Below, piece after piece: positions 1 to 5,569 of a DNA stretch of 17,624 bases (its first letter is position 1; each line of letters starts with the position of its first letter). The notes below the pieces were generated by a model. The model was not told the origin of the DNA. It was given only the letters and a program-made list of their open reading frames with translations, and did no database searches. The position numbers and the translations under genes were made by a program. Source of the DNA: Sulfurovum sp. (GTDB taxonomy: Bacteria; Campylobacterota; Campylobacteria; Campylobacterales; Sulfurovaceae); the NCBI GenBank assembly GCA_020719895.1, contig DYPM01000029.1, positions 1 through 17,624 of the forward strand. The letters are read 5' to 3'.

Positions 1-10
1 TTAATTAAGT

Positions 11-43
11 CCCTCCATAGTTTAAAATTTTTGTTGAATTATA
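11..43 (-). promoter_or_regulatory. Promoter -10 and Shine-Dalgarno of a gene starting off the left edge
   Basis: On the minus strand a TATAAT hexamer (38-43) is followed by a strong SD-like GGAGGG (11-16), about 10 nt before the window border, so a minus-strand gene probably starts just outside. No convincing -35 is present. A perfect tandem repeat of AGTAACAAAA (53-62 and 63-72) sits just upstream of the -10, where an activator could bind. The spacing fits a promoter, but the gene cannot be seen. Confidence 0.45.
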
Positions 44-52
44 TCAAAAATT

Positions 53-72
53 AGTAACAAAAAGTAACAAAA
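53..72. repeat. Tandem 10-bp direct repeat upstream of the left-edge promoter
   Basis: AGTAACAAAA occurs twice without a gap. It lies 10 bp upstream of the minus-strand -10 box at 38-43, in the -20 to -40 region, so it could be a transcription factor site or a chance repeat in A-rich DNA. Confidence 0.35.
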
Positions 73-189
73 TTTGAAACATTGAAATGGTTGGAAATTA
101 TTTATTGGCGTGCAAAAAATATTCGAGAACTCAAAAAAATAGGAAAAAATAAAAAGAAGTTAAGAAGAAAAAGAAAGAGTTAAGAAGAA

Positions 190-210
190 GGAGCGTCCAA
201 AAAACGCTCC
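190..210 (-). terminator. Hairpin terminator of the cold-shock gene
   Basis: GGAGCGT (190-196) and ACGCTCC (204-210) form a perfect 7-bp stem with a 7-nt loop, 20 nt past the stop codon of the cold-shock gene. In the minus direction it is followed by a pyrimidine-rich run (TTCTTCTTA, then more CT-rich sequence) instead of a pure T tract, so it is a plausible but imperfect intrinsic terminator. Confidence 0.65.
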
Positions 211-229
211 GAAATGTTATAGAAACAAC

Positions 230-454
230 TTAAAGTGGTGTGACGTTCTCTGCTTGTGGACCTTTTTGACCCTGACCGATCTCAAAAGAGACTTTTTGAC
301 CATCTCTAAGTGAAACACGCTCATAACCCGAAGTTTGTTTGTTAATATGACGGAAGTGTACGAATACATCTTTATCACCATTATCAGGTTGGATAAATCC
401 AAAACCTTTTTCACTGTTAAACCATTTGACTGTTCCGTAAACTAGATTTGCCAT
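230..454 (-). CDS. csp: Cold-shock domain protein (CspA family)
   Basis: A 74-residue single-domain protein that binds single-stranded RNA and DNA and is expected to act as an RNA chaperone in the cytoplasm. The whole protein is one OB-fold cold-shock domain. The RNP1 motif KGFGFI is at residues 16-21 and RNP2 VFVHF at 30-34; W11 and F12 belong to the aromatic binding face. Its length matches the family (about 65-75 residues). The ATG at 452-454 is preceded by AAAGGAT (459-465), a good ribosome binding site. It is monocistronic, with its own hairpin downstream and a -10 box at 612-617, giving a leader of about 150 nt like those of cold-inducible csp genes. Whether it is cold-induced, constitutive or growth-phase controlled cannot be told from the sequence, so no specific csp letter is assigned. 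Confidence 0.97.
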   Translation of the reverse strand: MANLVYGTVKWFNSEKGFGFIQPDNGDKDVFVHFRHINKQTSGYERVSLRDGQKVSFEIGQGQKGPQAENVTPL

Positions 455-611
455 TGCAATCCTTTAAAAAAAATAAAATACACCATATCGCTATAGTGGT
501 CGAAAATAATAAAATGGAGTCTACTTCGGGGAGGGTCGTAACGTTAAGAAAAAAAATTATCAACAATATTAAACCACAAGATGCAACTCTAAATCATCTT
601 TCGTGCCGAAG

Positions 612-640
612 ATTATAGCTATATTTTCTGACAAATACAA
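612..640 (-). promoter_or_regulatory. Predicted promoter of the cold-shock gene with a long leader
   Basis: On the minus strand TTGTAT (635-640), a 17-nt spacer and TATAAT (612-617) form a sigma70-type promoter: the -10 is perfect, the -35 matches in its first three bases. Transcription would begin near 605 and leave a leader of about 150 nt before the ATG at 454. An imperfect stem near 482-500 lies inside that leader. Confidence 0.55.
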
Positions 641-743
641 CCTTTTTTATGTTTTAATTTTAAAAAATAAAATTAAGACCTACAAATATAACGAAAGTCT
701 CACAAGAGAGACCAGTCGCGAGAGCTGTCTGGTAAAGACATAG

Positions 744-762
744 TTTTGAGCTTTGCTCAAAA
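744..762. repeat. Perfect hairpin-forming inverted repeat
   Basis: TTTTGAGC (744-751) and GCTCAAAA (755-762) are exact reverse complements with a 3-nt loop. It lies between two divergent genes, is not behind a visible gene and has no T tract on either strand, so it is not called a terminator. It abuts the palindromic element at 769 and may belong to it. Confidence 0.5.
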
Positions 763-768
763 ATTGAG

Positions 769-887
769 AATTGAACCCTCTGATTAAATAGATTGCTTCA
801 ATTCGTTCGCAATGACAAAGCACCGTCATTGCGAGGTTTGGAACAAGCCGTGGCAATCTAAATAATGTTTATTCAGAGGTCTCAATT
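769..887. repeat. Palindromic repeat element of about 119 bp (MITE-like)
   Basis: The element folds on itself over nearly its full length. AATTGA (769-774) pairs with TCAATT (882-887), the CCTCTGATTAAAT region (777-789) pairs imperfectly with 867-879, AGATTGC (790-796) pairs with GCAATCT (853-859), and the perfect 10-mer TCGCAATGAC (807-816) pairs with GTCATTGCGA (825-834) around an 8-nt loop. The core of the type GTCATTGCGAG...GGCAATCT resembles short dispersed palindromic repeats seen in many bacterial genomes. No transposase gene is present. A left-half copy recurs at 2254-2298. Confidence 0.75.
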
Positions 888-1030
888 ATTTAGATGGTTA
901 CTCTCTCCCATGGTGCTTTTTTGCTTACGTTTGCAAAAACAGGATTGTTAAAAGCATGTTTGAGATCTTCGCCAATATAAATTTTTTAGTTGGATTTCTT
1001 TATAGTTGACTCATTGAGTATATTTATTGT

Positions 1031-1045
1031 AGTTCTGAAAGAACT
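1031..1045. promoter_or_regulatory. Short palindrome upstream of the flavoprotein gene
   Basis: AGTTCT (1031-1036) and AGAACT (1040-1045) form a perfect inverted repeat with a 3-bp gap, 28 bp upstream of the -10 box at 1074-1079. The position would suit an operator. There is no direct evidence for a binding protein. Confidence 0.25.
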
Positions 1046-1073
1046 CTAATAAAGAAATCACTTTATCGTGGGA

Positions 1074-1079
1074 TATAAT
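1074..1079 (+). promoter_or_regulatory. -10 box of the flavoprotein gene
   Basis: A perfect TATAAT lies 35 nt upstream of the start codon at 1115. No good -35 is seen at 17 bp spacing. The SD-like TTAGGA (1098-1103) follows. Confidence 0.45.
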
Positions 1080-1114
1080 TACTGCTTTAAACTAATCTTA
1101 GGAAACAAAATCAG

Positions 1115-2254
1115 ATGAAACACTATGAAACCATTATTATTGGAGCTGGAGCGAGTGGCTTAATGGTCGCATCACTTTTGCCTCCTAAAAGTGCGATAGT
1201 GATTGAGTCCAACTCTAAAATAGGTGCTAAACTGCTGATTTCTGGAGGCGGAAAGTGCAATATCACCAATCAAAAAATGGGAGCTACTTACTATCTTGCA
1301 TCGCCCTACTTCATCGAACCAGCATTAGAGTCGTTTGATAACAATGCACTTTTGCAATGGTTACGCCAAAGAGGACTCAATCCTATAATGCGAAAAGAGG
1401 AGCAGTATTTTTGCCCTACAAGTGCCAAAGAGATAGTACAACTTCTCCAAAAAGAGAGTCAAAAACAGCACTTTGCAATGCAAGAACGTGTCATCAGTGT
1501 AGAAAAATACGAAACATATTTCAGTGTCAATACAGACAAACAAAAAATAAAATGTTCACGTCTCGTCGTTGCTTCAGGTGGCATAAGCTATCCACAAGTT
1601 GGAGTGAGCGATATCGGATACAACATCGCTCGACATTTTGGACACTCTATCATTACACCTTCGCCTGCTTTGGTTGGACTCACAGTCCAAAAACCACAAT
1701 TTTTTTTCAAAGAACTCTCAGGTGCTTCTATGGATGTAACAATCACCGTAGAAGATCAGATTTGCAAAGGCTCATTGCTCTTTACTCATAAAGGAATCAG
1801 CGGTCCTGCGGTACTTGATGCATCGCTTTATTGGAAAAAAGGAGAGATTGAAATCAATTTTTTGCCTTACTTTGAGTGGTCGTCTCTTGAAAGTAGCAAC
1901 AAACTTCTCTCCACCCTACTTCCACTTCCCAAACGAATCATCAAAGCCTTTTTGGAGGAGTACAATCTCGAAGATATTCCAGCCATCAAACTCTCCAAAA
2001 GCGACTTAGAAAAACTCAAAACATTAGAAAAATACCGTATGTCACCTGCGGGAAACTTCGGATTTGCCAAAGCTGAAGTGACACGTGGCGGTGTCTCTAC
2101 TGAAGCAATAAATCCTTATACAATGATGAGTGAAAAAGTCGAAGGAGTTTACTTTATCGGCGAAGTCCTTGATGTCACAGGAAGATTGGGAGGATATAAC
2201 TTCCAATGGGGATTTTCAAGTGCTTTTATGTGTGCATCGGGGATTAAAAATTAA
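1115..2254 (+). CDS. HI0933/BaiN (YhiN)-family FAD-dependent oxidoreductase
   Basis: A 379-residue cytoplasmic flavoprotein of the family typified by HI0933, YhiN and BaiN. Its physiological substrate is unknown in most bacteria; clostridial BaiN takes part in bile-acid dehydroxylation, which is not inferred here. The Rossmann FAD-binding motif GAGASG is at residues 10-15, the acidic end of the second strand at E31, the family signature SGGGKCNITN at 43-52, the second dinucleotide motif ASGGISYP at 153-160, the AEVTRGGV segment at 320-327, and the C-terminal FAD loop GEVLDVTGRLGGYN at 349-362. Length is normal (about 390-400). The ATG is preceded by TTAGGA at about 11 nt. It appears monocistronic and is bracketed by two copies of a palindromic repeat; the stop codon abuts the downstream copy. 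Confidence 0.93.
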   Translation: MKHYETIIIGAGASGLMVASLLPPKSAIVIESNSKIGAKLLISGGGKCNITNQKMGATYYLASPYFIEPALESFDNNALLQWLRQRGLNPIMRKEEQYFCPTSAKEIVQLLQKESQKQHFAMQERVISVEKYETYFSVNTDKQKIKCSRLVVASGGISYPQVGVSDIGYNIARHFGHSIITPSPALVGLTVQKPQFFFKELSGASMDVTITVEDQICKGSLLFTHKGISGPAVLDASLYWKKGEIEINFLPYFEWSSLESSNKLLSTLLPLPKRIIKAFLEEYNLEDIPAIKLSKSDLEKLKTLEKYRMSPAGNFGFAKAEVTRGGVSTEAINPYTMMSEKVEGVYFIGEVLDVTGRLGGYNFQWGFSSAFMCASGIKN

Positions 2255-2535
2255 ACCCTCTGATTAAATAGAGTGCTTCGTTTCTCACAATACAAAAAAA
2301 TTTTCGATGCGTAGTTAATAAACCCTTGATCTTTATAGCACTCTTGATAGGGGCTATTAGCTCTATTGTTGTAATAATCATCTATTTTTCCACCACACTC
2401 CGTTACCACCTCTTTAAGCTCCTCTATCGATGGAAGTCTTCCGCCACTCGCACTACAGATAGCTTTGGCTTTTTCCCATGGTGCTTTGCAGATACCCTTA
2501 TCATCTATCTTGTCACAGTTGACAGTTGCGTAAGG
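2251..2535 (-). pseudogene. Decayed fragment of a DUF1566/Lcl-like domain protein
   Basis: The minus strand is open over 94 codons and encodes a recognisable fragment: a Cys-rich segment CKAPWEKAKAICSASGGRLP followed by an EEL helix, a CGG motif, and a stretch ending in ECYKDQGFINYAS. The pattern W-x-x-A-x-x-x-C-x-x-x-x-x-RLPs-x-x-EL is typical of DUF1566/Lcl C-terminal domains. There is no start codon: an in-frame TGA lies at 2536-2538 and no ATG, GTG or TTG follows. The 3' end, where the family normally continues with a YWSS-type motif, runs into the repeat at 2254-2298, and the last residues are repeat-encoded. The family call is from memory of the motif; the truncation is seen directly. 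Confidence 0.6.
2254..2298. repeat. Truncated second copy of the 769-887 repeat
   Basis: AACCCTCTGATTAAATAGA is shared exactly with 774-792. Similarity continues through GTGCTTCG...CACAATACAAA with substitutions and small gaps, roughly to 2298. Only the left arm is present, in the same orientation as the full copy. It begins at the last base of the flavoprotein stop codon and covers the 3' end of the Lcl-like remnant. Confidence 0.7.
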
Positions 2536-2623
2536 TCAGTTTATATGTTTTATGAAAAATTTGAGTGGGAAACTTACAAGTGGTTCTATGCAAATTTATT
2601 TTTGAATACACCAAAACCAACAT

Positions 2624-3268
2624 TTATGAAATCATGTATCCTGTATCCCTGAAAGTTACAATGGTGTCTTTATCTAATTTATTTCTGAGTCTATAGATTG
2701 TCGCTGATATCGTATTGTCAGCAATATCTTCTTGCCATACTTTTTCTTTGATGACATCAAGAGAAACCATTTTGCCTCTGTTTTTTAATAGTGTCTCTAA
2801 AAGATCAGACTCTTTTTTGCTTAAAGCAATCCTATTTTCTTTGCTTTGTAATGTTTTTGTTGCAAAATTATAAGAGTATTTCTTGCCAAATGAGATTTCA
2901 TCTTTAGGATAAAGTCTGTTTTCTATGCGGTGGATTCTGATAAGTAGCTCCTCTATCTCGAAAGGCTTTTTGAGATAGTCATCGCAGCCCAAATGAAATG
3001 CATGGGAGATATGGGAGATGTCCGAATATGCAGAGATAAATACAAAAGAACTCTCTTGATAACGCTTCAGATGATCCATCAGTTCAAGTCCATCCATACC
3101 TGGAAGATTGATATCGAGGATAAACAGATCAATTTTACCGAGGCTGTCTATCGCATCGATAAGCAAATCGGGGTTTTCAAAAGAGAAAACTTTATGCGTG
3201 TTTTTTTGGAGTAAAAGCTTTATGGCAAAATTCAAAGCGTTGTCATCTTCAACTAAAACGATTGTCAT
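2624..3268 (-). CDS. OmpR/PhoB-type response regulator
   Basis: A 214-residue DNA-binding response regulator. Receiver domain at about residues 1-115: acidic pocket E7/D8/D9, phospho-acceptor D52 in LDINLPGMDG, S79 in the alpha4 switch region and K101 in the KP motif. The winged-helix output domain spans about 125-214, with a recognition helix around DNTISATIYRLRNKL (184-198). Length is slightly short (usual 220-235) but both domains are complete. It diverges from the receiver-deacetylase operon; the 76-bp gap contains a Pho-box-like direct repeat that this protein could bind, implying autoregulation and control of the operon. Its likely kinase is the histidine kinase at the far end of the locus, the only one present. 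An SD-like GGAAT precedes the ATG. Confidence 0.9.
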   Translation of the reverse strand: MTIVLVEDDNALNFAIKLLLQKNTHKVFSFENPDLLIDAIDSLGKIDLFILDINLPGMDGLELMDHLKRYQESSFVFISAYSDISHISHAFHLGCDDYLKKPFEIEELLIRIHRIENRLYPKDEISFGKKYSYNFATKTLQSKENRIALSKKESDLLETLLKNRGKMVSLDVIKEKVWQEDIADNTISATIYRLRNKLDKDTIVTFRDTGYMIS

Positions 3269-3281
3269 TTTGATTCCATTT

Positions 3282-3315
3282 TTGTCATCTACCTGTCATT
3301 TTAAGAAGTTATAAT
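3282..3315 (+). promoter_or_regulatory. Pho-box-like direct repeat and -10 of the receiver-deacetylase operon
   Basis: TTGTCAT (3282-3288) and CTGTCAT (3293-3299) are direct repeats with an 11-bp period, the layout of a PhoB box (CTGTCAT, 4 bp, CTGTCAT). A perfect TATAAT (3310-3315) begins 11 bp after the second repeat, so the repeats replace the -35 as in class II OmpR/PhoB-activated promoters. A third TGTCAT (3263-3268) overlaps the start codon of the divergent regulator. Transcription would begin near 3322, 23 nt before the ATG at 3345. Confidence 0.6.
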
Positions 3316-3344
3316 ATCATAGATATTCTGTCGACAGGATTTAT

Positions 3345-3710
3345 ATGAAAAAAATAGTGATCATAGAAGATAACATCACACAGCTAAAAATGCTTGAATT
3401 TTTTTTCAAAAAGCAAGGGTTTGACGCGATAACCTGTCAGAGTGCAGAAGAGGGTTTAGAAGTGATTGAAAAGCACAGAGATCTTGATCTAATCACGCTC
3501 GATATCAACTTGCCTGGTATGAACGGTCTTCAGGTTTTGAAAAAATTAAGAAGTGACACTGCTTTAAGAGATATACCGATTGTTATGATATCTGCACTCA
3601 AACAGAATGTAAATATTCAAGATGCTTTAAAAATCGGAGCAAATGACTATTTATCCAAACCTATTTCTCTTAAAAGTTTGGAACAGATAGTGGAGACTTA
3701 TCTAAAGTGA
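3345..3710 (+). CDS. Stand-alone CheY-like receiver domain
   Basis: A 121-residue single receiver domain with no output domain. Conserved residues are complete: E8/D9 acidic pocket, phospho-acceptor D53 in TLDINLPGMNG, S83 in the MISA motif and K105 in SKP. Such proteins act by phosphorylation-dependent contact with a partner or as phosphate sinks. It is the first gene of the plus-strand polysaccharide operon and overlaps the deacetylase gene by four bases (GTGA), so it is translationally coupled. The context argues against chemotaxis and for post-translational control of polysaccharide synthesis, or for sharing phosphate with the OmpR-type regulator from one kinase. Its direct target is not evident. 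Confidence 0.9.
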   Translation: MKKIVIIEDNITQLKMLEFFFKKQGFDAITCQSAEEGLEVIEKHRDLDLITLDINLPGMNGLQVLKKLRSDTALRDIPIVMISALKQNVNIQDALKIGANDYLSKPISLKSLEQIVETYLK

Positions 3711-5569
3711 TAGTCAAAATATCAAAAAAACTTTTTTGGGTATTAAAAGTTTTTATTGTCGTAGCCATCATTGCAAAAATAGTGGACTATATGAGTGACT
3801 ACACAACATTTGCCTACGGTCTCAAAACAAAACCCATACAAAAGGTCTCTTATCTTCCCGACTCAAATGTTACCCTCTTACCTATAGATGAAAACACGGT
3901 AGCGATTTATTCTATCCGCAAAGAGACAGATTCACTGGAGGAGATTTTTAAAATCGCTGGGATACCATACTATTTGTGTGCAAAACTACAAGATGCAAAC
4001 AAAAGCAAAATACTCTTTTTGGACTGGGATATCAACAAAAAAGGTCTGCTTGAGGAGAATCAAGTAGCATTTTTGGAGCAGTTTGTATCATATGGTGGTA
4101 TGCTAATAGGAAACGAAACGGAAAATTTGCCACAACTCAAAAAAATCTTTGGATACAGAGCGATTCTCCCTTCCAAAAATCACCGAAGTTTTACAGTAAC
4201 AGATACCACCTACACAAAATACCTTGACCAACAAGAGGAGAGAGGCTACATCCTTTCGTCCCTCAATGACATACCATATACAAACACCATCGTAACAGAC
4301 ACAGCTAAGCCTCTTGCGATCTTTGATGGCGAAACTACGGCAATCTCAATCAACCACCACAATAAAGGCGAGGCGATTATGCTCGGGGTTTCAGCTTTTG
4401 ATTTAAGATACCGCAATCTTTTTGGGAAAGACTTTAATGCAAACAAAAGCTATTGCAATAGCTTTGAGCCTCTCTCGGATATGCTTATCTTGTTACTAAA
4501 AGGGATTTATGAGAAAGAGATAAAACAAACCTTAACTCTATCGACCGCACCCTATAGGTATCGATCCAGTTTGGTTGTGACACATGACGTGGATTATATC
4601 CGTTCCATGCCCAATATGAAAAAGTTTATCAAAATGGAAAAAGCACTTGGCATAAGATCAACCTATTTTATCCAAACCAAATATCTCACAGATGACAAAG
4701 ATCAGGCTTTTTTCTATGGAGACAATCTAAATACCATTATCGACGCAGATAAAGATGGTTTTGAAATAGGTTCACATACCGTAATGCACACCAAAAATTT
4801 TTTTACGCTTCCTGAAGGAAATTATTCTGAAAGCTATCCAAACTACCAACCATTTTCTTTTAATGATAAAAAAGATTTAAACAATCCTATGCTTAGCGGA
4901 GAGTTGAAGGTTTCAAAAGAGCTTTTGGATGGTCTATGTATCCATAGCGTACATTCCTTTCGAAGCGGGGAGCTAATCTATCATCCAAAACTTTCTGTTG
5001 CGATGGAGAGGTTGGGGTATCGATATAGCTCATGTTTTTCGGCAGGAGATGTCCTCTCCTATTTTCCCTATCGGTACAAAAGAGAGTATGGCACATTGAC
5101 AAACCAAAGCTTTATATGGGAGATTCCTTTGGTCTATGAGGATGAGGAGTTTCCTCCACTCTATTTTAGGGTCGATAAAGCCTTGTCACTATTTGATAAA
5201 ATCCACAAAAATGGAGGTGTCTTTAATCTACTAATTCACCCTGATATGACGATATCAAGACTGAAAAATTTAGACATCTATTTTGAAAAATCATTCATCG
5301 AAAAACTTCCAAAAGAGGTGTGGATAGCAACGATTAGAGATATCGGTGCGTTTTGGGACAAAAGAGATAGAGTGGTTTTTAGATATCATTTAGATAAAGA
5401 TCTGTTGCAACTCTATATCTACTCCCAAGCAGATATAGAGGGGCTTGCGTTTGATATGCATCATATTGCCTTAGATCCAAATACAGACCAAAGCGTTAAA
5501 ATAGAAAATCAAAAATTGATACTTACAGTCAAGAAAGGTTTGAACCATTGGGATTTAAAAATATTATAA
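3707..5569 (+). CDS. Membrane-anchored polysaccharide deacetylase (NodB/CE4-like)
   Basis: A 620-residue protein with an N-terminal membrane anchor (about 9-29) and a periplasmic body. Residues about 45-265 look like a beta/alpha domain of the glutamine-amidotransferase-like type often found before such deacetylases (FLDWD, YGGMLIG). The NodB-like catalytic domain spans about 285-550: metal-binding THDVD at 292-296 (CE4 motif 1), HTVMH at 357-361 (motif 2), FRSGE at 418-422, and LLIHPD at 508-513 (histidine motif 5). A beta-rich tail follows. It probably removes acetyl groups from an N-acetylated exopolysaccharide, as PgaB or IcaB do. GTG start at 3707 overlapping the receiver stop; the next gene starts inside its 3' end. 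The substrate is inferred from context only. Confidence 0.85.
   Translation: MIVKISKKLFWVLKVFIVVAIIAKIVDYMSDYTTFAYGLKTKPIQKVSYLPDSNVTLLPIDENTVAIYSIRKETDSLEEIFKIAGIPYYLCAKLQDANKSKILFLDWDINKKGLLEENQVAFLEQFVSYGGMLIGNETENLPQLKKIFGYRAILPSKNHRSFTVTDTTYTKYLDQQEERGYILSSLNDIPYTNTIVTDTAKPLAIFDGETTAISINHHNKGEAIMLGVSAFDLRYRNLFGKDFNANKSYCNSFEPLSDMLILLLKGIYEKEIKQTLTLSTAPYRYRSSLVVTHDVDYIRSMPNMKKFIKMEKALGIRSTYFIQTKYLTDDKDQAFFYGDNLNTIIDADKDGFEIGSHTVMHTKNFFTLPEGNYSESYPNYQPFSFNDKKDLNNPMLSGELKVSKELLDGLCIHSVHSFRSGELIYHPKLSVAMERLGYRYSSCFSAGDVLSYFPYRYKREYGTLTNQSFIWEIPLVYEDEEFPPLYFRVDKALSLFDKIHKNGGVFNLLIHPDMTISRLKNLDIYFEKSFIEKLPKEVWIATIRDIGAFWDKRDRVVFRYHLDKDLLQLYIYSQADIEGLAFDMHHIALDPNTDQSVKIENQKLILTVKKGLNHWDLKIL

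Larger units (their letters stand above)
455..1114. other. Intergenic region of 660 bp between csp and the flavoprotein gene
   Basis: No convincing gene is seen. The stretch contains the csp leader and promoter, small inverted repeats (GTCTC/GAGAC near 697-712 and ACCAG/CTGGT near 711-733), a perfect 8-bp hairpin (744-762), the large palindromic repeat (769-887), a 31-codon open stretch on the minus strand (893-985) without a start codon, and the upstream region of the flavoprotein gene. It is probably a deposit of repeat and decayed DNA between two divergent genes. Confidence 0.6.

Noticed and set aside
217..414. 65-codon minus-strand frame overlapping csp
   Set aside because: Shadow frame of the cold-shock gene, without family features.
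744..762. Hairpin considered as an intrinsic terminator
   Set aside because: No T tract on either strand and no gene ending near it.
893..985. 31-codon open stretch on the minus strand next to the repeat, containing a KKAPWE segment
   Set aside because: No start codon, stops at both ends, too short to assign. It could be a decayed fragment, but the evidence is too thin to annotate.
907..2487. Shared 14-mer TCCCATGGTGCTTT at 907-920 and 2474-2487
   Set aside because: A single exact 14-mer match in 17.6 kb is about as likely as not by chance, and the sequences around it do not align.
2326..2652. Plus-strand open frame of 108 codons with a hydrophobic start
   Set aside because: It is antisense to the Lcl-like remnant, whose minus-strand reading has clear protein-like character; no SD and low-complexity, unfamiliar residues.
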